Shown in pieces: positions 5,872 to 11,271 of a stretch of 11,271 nucleotides of DNA; the stretch's first letter is position 1, and every line of letters begins with the position of its first letter. The notes under the pieces are model-generated. The model saw only the letters and a list, made by a program, of their open reading frames with translations. It ran no database searches and was not told where the DNA came from. The stretch is taken from assembly GCA_035528235.1 (NCBI GenBank), contig DATKZB010000047.1, positions 1 to 11,271 of the forward strand. Direction: 5' to 3'. The position numbers and the translations under genes were made by a program. Source of the stretch: DATKZB01 sp035528235 (GTDB lineage: Bacteria > Planctomycetota > Phycisphaerae > FEN-1346).

Positions 5872-7578
5872 ATGGCAGCCGACCTGACGCAGTCTTTTGT
5901 GCTCAAACATGTCGAGAAGATCGCCCTGGCCGTGGCGGTGGCCGTGTTCGTCGGCGCCTTCGCCTGGTTCATCGTCATGCGCGAGCCCCAGGGCAACGTT
6001 CGCCGGGACGTCGCCCGCCTGGTCGGCGACATCCGCCAGAAGAGCGAAGCCCCCCAACTCGCCGACGCCCTCTCGAAGGAGGAAATCGTCAGCCTGGGCA
6101 TCGGACATCGCGCCACCACGGTGGCCGAGTTCGAGAAAGAGCTCAACGGCCTGCCCGGGACCTGGAACGCCGTGGCCAGCATGGTGCCCGGTCAAATCGG
6201 CCCGAGAACAGTGGTCGTGGTCGGCCCGCAGGAGGACGTGACGCCCCCCGAGCGGATCCTGGCCGTCGAGGAGGTCCAGGCGTGCTTCGGCCGCGGCGTC
6301 ACCAGCGACGAGGTCCCGACGCCGCTGGCCAAACTCGAGGTCAAGGACGGCGCCCTCAGCGACGTCGTCTGGGCCGGTTGCGTCGGCAAGTTCGACCTGA
6401 CGGCCCAACTCGACGTCTTCACGGCGGGCAACGCGCCGCTTCAGCCCATCATCATCAGCAAGGTGGAACTCCAGCGGCGCGACCTCAAGAGCGACGGCGA
6501 GTGGGCCGACTGGGCCGCCGTTCCGCCGGCTGTCTCGCTGGCCGTGGCCCAGGAGTTGCCCAGGTTCCCCGCCGACCCGCGCGAAAAGCGGACCGTCGGC
6601 GCCTGGTACGCGGGGCTCACGAAGGCCCAGATCGCGATCCGCCGGATGCCCTTCTACGGCCTGGTGGCGGTCGACGGCGAAGGCAGCACCGTCGAGATCC
6701 TCGCCGGCGCCGGTGCCGGCGACGAGGCCCTTCAGCCGGACCTGACACCGCCCAAGGAGGAGAAGCCTGACAAGAAGGAGCCGGCGAAGGTAACCCCTGC
6801 CAGGGCCGCCCCGAAACCCAAAACGGCCGAGCCCGGCAAGTCGCCCTGGGAACTCATTGAGCCCGCCGAGAAGGTGCCGGAGGCCGTCGAGGTGCCCGAC
6901 GAAGAGGTGTCCGCCGAGCACGTCTATGCCACCGTCTGGGCCAACGACGCTACCGTCCTGCCGGGCCGGACCTACCAGTACCGGATGCGCGTCGGCGTCG
7001 CCAGCCCCGTCTACAGCCTGCCGGGAGTCAAGGACGAGGAGGCCCGGTGGACCCCGGAGTACGTGGGCCAGTGGAGCGAGCCCACCGAAGAGGTCTCGGT
7101 GCCGGAGGTCGTCCAGTTCTACTTTGTCGGCACGTTTGGGCAGCGGATCAATCTGGAACTGCACCGGTGGATCCATGGCCAGTGGATTATCGTCCCCAGC
7201 GCGCCCAGCAACGTCGGGGCGCCCGTCGTCTACGTCAAGAAACGAACGCGAATCGCGGTGCCCGGCTCTAAAGATAGCACAGAGGTCGACGCCGACCTGA
7301 GCCCCCAGGTTCTGCTCGTCGACGTCATCAAGGGCTTTCCGTATCAGGAGGGCGGCAACAGGCCCATCCGCACCAACGTTCTGGTCTTTTCCGACGCCCA
7401 GGGGCGGCTCGGTCAACGGATCGAATGGGCCGACCGCAAGGAATCCACCATCGCCCGGATTAGCCGCATGGCCGCCGATTCGACGCCGACCAAGGCGTCC
7501 GGGAGAACGACCAAGCCCTCGACCACTCGCACCCCGCCGAAGAAGCGGCCGCCGGCCAAGACGTCCACGAGACGCTGA
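5872..7578 (+). CDS. Single-pass inner-membrane protein with Lys/Pro linker and Fn3-like region; PilP/GspC-like candidate by position
   Basis: I recognise no family for this 568-residue protein. A short cytoplasmic part (MAADLTQSFVLKHVEK) precedes one membrane helix, about residues 17-36. The next 250 residues appear to be a soluble periplasmic domain. Residues 293-325 are a Lys/Pro/Glu-rich linker (PPKEEKPDKKEPAK). Residues 348-412 resemble a fibronectin type III-like strand pattern: YATVWANDATVLPGRTYQYR, then GQWSEPTEEVSVP. A further beta-rich section follows (QFYFVGTFGQRINLELHRW, VLVFSDAQGRLGQR). The final 35 residues are basic and rich in Thr, Pro and Lys. TAAGGAG (5857-5863) eight bases before the ATG supports the start, 58 bases after the PilO-like gene. 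Its place between platform genes and the secretin, with one membrane helix and a long periplasmic part, is where a PilP- or GspC-like linker to the secretin would be expected. That role is inferred from context only. Confidence 0.75.
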   Translation: MAADLTQSFVLKHVEKIALAVAVAVFVGAFAWFIVMREPQGNVRRDVARLVGDIRQKSEAPQLADALSKEEIVSLGIGHRATTVAEFEKELNGLPGTWNAVASMVPGQIGPRTVVVVGPQEDVTPPERILAVEEVQACFGRGVTSDEVPTPLAKLEVKDGALSDVVWAGCVGKFDLTAQLDVFTAGNAPLQPIIISKVELQRRDLKSDGEWADWAAVPPAVSLAVAQELPRFPADPREKRTVGAWYAGLTKAQIAIRRMPFYGLVAVDGEGSTVEILAGAGAGDEALQPDLTPPKEEKPDKKEPAKVTPARAAPKPKTAEPGKSPWELIEPAEKVPEAVEVPDEEVSAEHVYATVWANDATVLPGRTYQYRMRVGVASPVYSLPGVKDEEARWTPEYVGQWSEPTEEVSVPEVVQFYFVGTFGQRINLELHRWIHGQWIIVPSAPSNVGAPVVYVKKRTRIAVPGSKDSTEVDADLSPQVLLVDVIKGFPYQEGGNRPIRTNVLVFSDAQGRLGQRIEWADRKESTIARISRMAADSTPTKASGRTTKPSTTRTPPKKRPPAKTSTRR

Positions 7579-7621
7579 CGTCCCCCGGCCGAAGGGGGCC
7601 GCGATGAGCCGCCGGGGGATG
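7579..7621 (+). terminator. Possible transcript-end stem at the stop of the 5872-7578 gene
   Basis: TCCCCCGGC (7581-7589) and GCCGGGGGA (7611-7619) are exact reverse complements; a G-T and a C-G pair extend the stem to 7579/7621, directly after the TGA. The 21-base loop itself holds complementary GGCC runs. No T-run follows at once, although an AT-richer stretch begins near 7637, so this is not a classical intrinsic terminator. It might slow or partly end transcription, or protect the upstream transcript end, separating the three platform genes from the secretin gene. Confidence 0.35.
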
Positions 7622-7797
7622 GGCGTTGCCTAAGCGCTTTATTCGCAAGATTTTACTTGCGGCCCACGGCGGTTTCGTTACATTGGCTGCCGCTGGCTTG
7701 GACCAAGGGAATTCATTCTCCTTCATGCTCGATTATAGAACGGTGTTGGGCAAATAGGGTCGTAGCAAGAGGGTCACCGAAGGACACCCCCGGAAAA
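7622..7797 (+). other. AT-richer intergenic stretch, probable regulatory region before the secretin gene
   Basis: Within the 310-base gap 7579-7888 I see no gene. About 7637-7740 has clearly more A and T than its surroundings, as expected for a promoter region. CGCAAG (7644-7649) and CTTGCG (7656-7661) form an exact 6-bp stem with a 6-base loop. Weak hexamer matches exist, for example TTGCGG (7658-7663) with TACATT (7679-7684) at 15-base spacing, and TATAGA (7734-7739) without a convincing -35 partner. No single promoter can be called with confidence. GGACACC (7782-7788) is complementary to GGTGTCC (7851-7857), enclosing the palindrome described separately. Confidence 0.3.
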
Positions 7798-7822
7798 CCG
7801 CGTTCTCAACATTGAGAAGCGG
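7798..7822. promoter_or_regulatory. Palindrome in the secretin gene leader, candidate operator or RNA hairpin
   Basis: TTCTCAA (7803-7809) and TTGAGAA (7812-7818) are exact reverse complements around CA. CCGC (7798-7801) and GCGG (7819-7822) extend the symmetry, with a single unpaired G at 7802. The symmetric core of about 16 bases has the size of a helix-turn-helix dimer operator. As RNA it would give a stem with an effective 4-base loop. It ends 66 bases before the TTG start. The flanking pair 7782-7788/7851-7857 could enclose it in a larger leader structure. Confidence 0.35.
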
Positions 7823-7873
7823 TAGGATCACCCGAGGACCGGGTGCGGGCGGTGTCCGCGTGTCTAGACCCAG

Positions 7874-7882
7874 AGAAGGAGG
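7874..7882 (+). promoter_or_regulatory. Strong Shine-Dalgarno deciding a TTG start
   Basis: AGAAGGAGG is a near-perfect anti-16S match and ends six bases before TTG at 7889. An in-frame TAG at 7865-7867 excludes any earlier start in this frame. The next in-frame ATG (7907) would lie 24 bases from this site and would remove the basic n-region (MKLRP) of the signal peptide. Together these favour TTG at 7889. Confidence 0.8.
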
Positions 7883-7888
7883 CGTGGT

Positions 7889-10800
7889 TTGAAACTCCGT
7901 CCGATCATGTTGGTTGTTGCCGTGGTGGGTCTGGGGCTTGTGCTCGTGGCAGGCGTCTCGCCGGCGGCGACCTCGCCCAAGCAACTCCTCGAGGAGGCCA
8001 AGAGCCTCCATGCGGCCCACAATTACGACGCCGCGCTCAAGCGGCTCCGACAGATCAAGCGCGACGACCTGGGGTTCTTCGAGAAGGGGGGCTTCGATTC
8101 CCTTCTTAGCAAGACCCAGCGAGCGGTCACGGGCAAGGCCGTCGATGAGAAGGCCTTCGCCGACGGCAAGGAGGCCCTCTCCAAAAAACAGTACGCCACC
8201 GCCGTCGAGAAACTCTCCCAGGCCGCTTCCAGCCCGTACCTGGAAGCCGACAAGAGCGGGCCGGCCAAGGGTCTCCTTCGCCTGGCGCAGGACGGACACG
8301 ACAAGGCCCTCGCCCAGGCCAAGACGCTGCTCGCCCAGGCGGCCGCCGACGTCAAGAGCGGCAAGACCGCCGACGCACGCAAAAAAATGGACGAGGTCCA
8401 GGCCCTGGACGTGCGCCTCGGCGGGACCGAGCGGGCCTCCCTGGCCGACCTGAACAAGGCGATGGCGGCTCCCCAGGTCAAGACGGCCGCCAAGCCCCAG
8501 GTCAAGACGGCCGCCAAGCCGGCGGTCGAACCGGCCCCGAAGCCCGAGATCAAGCCGGCGCCGAAACCGCCGGCCGGGCCCTCGGCCAGCGACCTGTACG
8601 CCGCCGCCAAGAAGCAGTCCACGGCCGGCGACTACAACGCCGCCCAGGACCAGATCGCCAAGATCGACCGGTCCCAACTCGGTTTCTTCGAGAAGTGGGG
8701 ATACGACGGATTCGTCAAGGGTGTCCAGAAAGCCATTGACGAGCGGGCCGCCGGCGAGAAGGCCCTGGCTCAAGGGCAGGGGGCCCTCGACAAGAAGCAG
8801 TACGCCCAGGCCGTGAAGTCCCTGTCGGCCGCCGCCTCGAACGACTACCTTGCAGCCGACAAGAGAAAGGCTGCCGAGGCCGCCGCCACGCTGGCCAGGA
8901 ACGAGCAGGCCAAGGTCCTTGCCGCCAAGACGGCCGACGAGGAGAAGGCCAAGGCCCTTGTCGCCAAGAAGGCCGAGGACGAGCAGGCCAAGGCCCTCGC
9001 CGCCAAGAAGGTCGAGGACGAGCAGGCCAAGCCCGAGCCGGCACCCAAGACGCCTGCCGGTCCCACGGCCAGCGACCTGTACGCGGCCGCGAAGACACAG
9101 TACGACGCGGGCGACTATGACGCGGCCCAGAAAGAACTCGCCAAGGTCGACCGGTCCCGACTCGGCTTCTTTGAGAAGTGGAGCTACGATGCGCTCGCCA
9201 GGAACGTCCCGAAGGCCATTGCCGGGCGGGCTGCCGGAGAGAAGGCCCTCGCCGCAGGCAACGATGCCCTGGCGAAGAAACGCTACACCGCCGCCCTGGA
9301 ATGCCTCTCGGAAGCGGCTTCCTGCGACTACCTGGGTGCCGACAAGATCGCGGCCGCCAAGGCGGCCCACCAGATGGCGGTGGCCGAACACGGCCAGGCG
9401 GTGGTCGGCGCGAAGGACCGGATGGCCAAGGCCAGGGTCGCCGTGGGCGAAGGCAAGGCCGCCGAAGCGCGCAAGATGGTCGACGAGGTCAAGGCGATGG
9501 ATATCGACCTCGGCTGGTGGGCCAGCAGGGACCTCAAGGGTCTCGACAGTCGCGTGACGTCGGTTGAGGCGGCCCTGGTGGCCTCGGCGGCCAAGCCGGC
9601 CCCGGAACCCACCAAGGTGGCCGTGGTCCCGACGACCAAGACGGCCGCCCCGCCTCCGGCTGAACCGGCCAAGCCGGCCGAGAAGCCCAAGCCCGCACCG
9701 CTGGCCGTTGCCGACCAGGCCAAACGGGCCCAGGCCGAGGAAGAGATGAAACTCGGTGATGCGGCGCTGGCGAAGCACGAGTACCAGAAGGCCAAGATCC
9801 GCTTCGCGAAGGCCGTGGACCTCTGGCCCGCCTCGACGCGGGCCAAGAACGGGCTCGACCAGGCGATGACGTTGCTGGCCGAGCGCGAGGAGCCCCTGGG
9901 CGACGTCGTCCGCGACGTCCGGGCGCTGGAACGCCAGCGGATCATCGCGGGCGTCCAGGAACTGGTGGGCCGCGCCGAACGCGAGATGGGCCGTGCCGAA
10001 CGGCCCGAGGATTACGTCGAGGCCCTGCGGCCGCTGTCTCAGGCCGACCGCACGATCGACGTGGCCCCGGTCCTGTCGGTGGAGGAGCTGGAACGCCTCC
10101 GCGAGGAAGTGTACGTCCTGCGCAAGGAAATCCTGACCCGCAAAGCCGCAGCCGAGTCGGTCCGCGGGAAGAAGGCCGTGACGGAGGCCGAGAAACGCGA
10201 GCAGGAACGCCGCGTCGCCGACCGCAAGGACCGCGAGAACAAGGTCGCTCAACTATGGGAACGCGCCACCGAACTGCGTAAGGGCATGCAGTTCGGCGAG
10301 GCCATCGAAATCCTCGACCGCCTCATCGCCGTCGACCCGAACGACGAGCGGGCGCTGCGGTGGCGCGAGGACCTGCTGTACCTCGAGGCCCAGGCCCGCC
10401 AGGTCGACGTCCGGACACGCCGCGAGGACGGCTTCGTCGAGGCCATCACCGACTCCGAAGAGGCCGCCATTCATCCCGGTGAGAAAGTTCGTGGAGAGAC
10501 CGAGTACCTGCGGTACCCCAGCGCGAAACACTGGAAGGACCTGACCGATTTCCGCCGCTCCTTCACCAAGGCCGTCTCGGCCGAACCGAAGGCCGTGTCC
10601 GAGACGCGGCGCCGACTGAAAGAGCCCATCGACCTCGACTTCGAGAAGACCAGCCTCGATAACGTCCTGAAGTACATCAGCGAGGTCCAGCGCGGGCTGA
10701 ACATCGTGATCGACCCCGACGTGGCCACGGCCGGCATTGACCTCTCGACCCGCGTGGTCGACCTCAAGGTCAAGCGCGTCGAGGTCGAGTCGGTGCTTGG

Positions 10801-11271
10801 CCTGATCCTGGGCGCCGACCTGGGATACAAGGTCGAGTCCGGGTACATCCTGGTGACGACGCGCGAGAAGTTGCAGCAGAACCTGCCGGTCGTCACGTAT
10901 CCGGTGCAGGACCTGGTGGCCCAGATTCCGGACTTCGGCGGCGAAGCCCCGCGGTTCGAGGTGGGCGACGTGACCCAGGCGGCGACGTCCGCCGCTTCCG
11001 GCGGCGGCTTCGGCGACCTCTTCGGCGGCGGCGCGGCCACGCCGGCCGACGGGGTCGTCGGCTGGCAGGAACTCGTGGACATCATCCAGCGGACCATCAA
11101 CAACCAGTCCGATCCCAGCGTGGCGGCCTGGGCCGATGAAGGCGGCCCGGCCGCCGTCGAGTTCTTCAACGGGTTGCTCATCGTCACCCAGACCCGCGTG
11201 GGACATGAGAGGGTGGCCGACCTGCTCGACCAACTCCGCCGCGAGCGGGCCATCATGATCAGCGTCGAGAG
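7889..11271 (+). CDS. Secretin-family outer-membrane protein (GspD/PilQ-like) with very long repeat-rich N-terminal region; 3' end outside the window
   Basis: An open frame of 1127 codons runs off the window without a stop. Residues 1-27 are a signal peptide: basic MKLRPIM, hydrophobic LVVAVVGLGLVLVAG, likely cleavage near SPAA. There is no lipobox Cys. Residues 29-556 hold repeated helical modules: 29-192 and 393-556 are full 164-residue copies, and 232-325 is a 94-residue half copy, each with LGFFEK (61, 264, 425). Between them lie Ala/Lys/Pro linkers (193-231, 557-612) and a TolA-like helical stretch (326-392). TPR-like hairpins follow near 613-660 and 788-835. Residues 912-995, from PIDLDFEKTSLDNVLKYISE to GYILVTTREKL, match the secretin N0/STN-type domain. 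A Gly-rich segment and GWQELVDIIQRTIN, VEFFNGLLIVTQT and VADLLDQLRRERAIMI then resemble planctomycete secretin precursor regions. The pore domain must lie beyond 11271. Secretins usually put N0 right after the signal peptide; about 880 extra residues here is exceptional. The secretin assignment is good, and pilus versus secretion use is undecided. Confidence 0.85.
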   Translation, partial: MKLRPIMLVVAVVGLGLVLVAGVSPAATSPKQLLEEAKSLHAAHNYDAALKRLRQIKRDDLGFFEKGGFDSLLSKTQRAVTGKAVDEKAFADGKEALSKKQYATAVEKLSQAASSPYLEADKSGPAKGLLRLAQDGHDKALAQAKTLLAQAAADVKSGKTADARKKMDEVQALDVRLGGTERASLADLNKAMAAPQVKTAAKPQVKTAAKPAVEPAPKPEIKPAPKPPAGPSASDLYAAAKKQSTAGDYNAAQDQIAKIDRSQLGFFEKWGYDGFVKGVQKAIDERAAGEKALAQGQGALDKKQYAQAVKSLSAAASNDYLAADKRKAAEAAATLARNEQAKVLAAKTADEEKAKALVAKKAEDEQAKALAAKKVEDEQAKPEPAPKTPAGPTASDLYAAAKTQYDAGDYDAAQKELAKVDRSRLGFFEKWSYDALARNVPKAIAGRAAGEKALAAGNDALAKKRYTAALECLSEAASCDYLGADKIAAAKAAHQMAVAEHGQAVVGAKDRMAKARVAVGEGKAAEARKMVDEVKAMDIDLGWWASRDLKGLDSRVTSVEAALVASAAKPAPEPTKVAVVPTTKTAAPPPAEPAKPAEKPKPAPLAVADQAKRAQAEEEMKLGDAALAKHEYQKAKIRFAKAVDLWPASTRAKNGLDQAMTLLAEREEPLGDVVRDVRALERQRIIAGVQELVGRAEREMGRAERPEDYVEALRPLSQADRTIDVAPVLSVEELERLREEVYVLRKEILTRKAAAESVRGKKAVTEAEKREQERRVADRKDRENKVAQLWERATELRKGMQFGEAIEILDRLIAVDPNDERALRWREDLLYLEAQARQVDVRTRREDGFVEAITDSEEAAIHPGEKVRGETEYLRYPSAKHWKDLTDFRRSFTKAVSAEPKAVSETRRRLKEPIDLDFEKTSLDNVLKYISEVQRGLNIVIDPDVATAGIDLSTRVVDLKVKRVEVESVLGLILGADLGYKVESGYILVTTREKLQQNLPVVTYPVQDLVAQIPDFGGEAPRFEVGDVTQAATSAASGGGFGDLFGGGAATPADGVVGWQELVDIIQRTINNQSDPSVAAWADEGGPAAVEFFNGLLIVTQTRVGHERVADLLDQLRRERAIMISVE
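7973..8464 (+). repeat. Protein-level module, copy 1 (full, 164 residues)
   Basis: Residues 29-192 of the secretin gene. The first 94 residues (to YLEADK) align without gaps to residues 232-325 and 393-486. The remaining 70 align without gaps to residues 487-556, sharing MDEVQALDVRLG with VDEVKAMDIDLG. This is the most diverged copy: LGFFEKGG instead of LGFFEKW, and LGGTE where the other full copy has LGWWA. Its sub-units look like short helical hairpins with the Y-x-A-A pattern of TPR-like folds. Confidence 0.8.
8471..8518 (+). repeat. Perfect 24-bp tandem duplication in a linker
   Basis: Positions 8471-8494 and 8495-8518 are identical 24-base units, each encoding PQVKTAAK, in the Ala/Lys/Pro linker after module copy 1. 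Being in frame, the duplication only lengthens the linker. Exact identity suggests recent slippage. Confidence 0.9.
8582..8863 (+). repeat. Protein-level module, copy 2 (first half only, 94 residues)
   Basis: Residues 232-325, SASDLYAAAK to DYLAADK. It closely resembles copy 3, including the SDLYAAAK opening, LGFFEKW and AAGEKALAQG. The 70-residue second half found in copies 1 and 3 is missing, replaced by an Ala/Lys/Glu-rich helical stretch. Similarity of the linkers before copies 2 and 3 (PAGP-S/T-ASDLYAAAK) suggests these two arose by a later duplication that included the linker end. Confidence 0.85.
8903..9031 (+). repeat. 39-bp imperfect tandem repeat, about 3.3 units (TolA-like helix)
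   Basis: Units begin at 8903, 8942 and 8981, with a partial unit at 9020-9031. Each full unit encodes 13 residues close to EQAKALAAKKVED. The composition (Ala, Lys, Glu, no Pro or Gly) predicts a long straight helix like the middle of TolA, suited to spanning periplasmic distance. This stretch takes the place of the second half of module copy 2. Confidence 0.85.
9065..9556 (+). repeat. Protein-level module, copy 3 (full, 164 residues)
   Basis: Residues 393-556, TASDLYAAAK to LDSRV. The first half resembles copy 2 strongly. The second half matches copy 1 without gaps over 70 residues. The LG-aromatic-aromatic motif occurs in both halves (LGFFEKW at 425, LGWWA at 541), suggesting each half descends from one smaller helical unit. 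Two Cys (ECLSEAASCDY) occur here and in no other copy. Confidence 0.85.

Noticed and set aside
5716..7416. 566-codon minus-strand open frame
   Set aside because: It is opposite the 5872-7578 gene, which has a good Shine-Dalgarno and membrane helix; the minus frame is biased in composition and lacks motifs.
8471..9346. Direct repeats considered as a CRISPR array
   Set aside because: The repeats are in-frame protein repeats with related intervening sequence, not identical short repeats with unique spacers, and no cas gene is nearby.
7733..10252. An 839-codon open frame on the minus strand, followed by another long one at 10253-11233
   Set aside because: Both lie opposite the repeat-rich secretin gene. 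Their protein is low-complexity Leu/Gly/Arg-rich, with no family motif. The + strand frame has a signal peptide, repeats and an N0-type domain, so the minus frames are a by-product of GC-rich codon use.

Overview
The window is about 11.3 kb of very GC-rich bacterial DNA in which every gene I can support lies on the + strand. Spacing is moderate and most starts carry purine-rich Shine-Dalgarno sites. The long PilM protein, the secretin with a huge repeat-rich N-terminus, the large single-pass proteins without clear families and the uroporphyrinogen-decarboxylase (URO-D)-family remnant together suggest a planctomycete, perhaps of the Phycisphaerae. That placement is inference from gene style and not from a marker gene.

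Layout. Positions 1-137 are non-coding with three short hairpins. Positions 138-1523 encode MnmE, the tRNA-modification GTPase, complete to its C-terminal FCIGK but with unusual GTPase motifs. Positions 1557-2077 hold a URO-D-family gene broken by a large internal deletion and a frameshift. Positions 2078-2347 are a leader with a good sigma-70-type promoter (2169-2198) and several hairpins, leading into a secretion or pilus operon.

That operon has four genes. The first (2348-4528) is a 726-residue PilM-like actin-fold protein continuing into a PilN-like membrane and periplasmic half, so its plan is that of GspL. The second (4614-5813) is a PilO/GspM-like single-pass protein. The third (5872-7578) is a single-pass protein of unknown family with a Lys/Pro-rich linker and an Fn3-like stretch. 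The fourth starts with TTG at 7889 and runs off the window end; it is a secretin-family outer-membrane protein.

In the secretin gene a signal peptide is followed by nearly 900 residues of repeated helical modules, Ala/Lys/Pro linkers and TPR-like hairpins. Only at residues 912-995 does a secretin N0/STN-type domain appear, and the pore-forming C-terminal domain must lie beyond the window. Positions 7579-7888, before this gene, have a long stem at the preceding stop, an AT-richer stretch and a 16-base palindrome.

Taken together, genes 1-3 look like the inner-membrane alignment platform (PilM-N-O or GspL-M plus a PilP/GspC-like candidate) and gene 4 the outer-membrane gate of a type IV pilus or type II secretion-like machine. 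The fusion and the repeat-bearing periplasmic extension of the gate are the most unusual parts. No CRISPR array, insertion sequence, tRNA or rRNA was seen.
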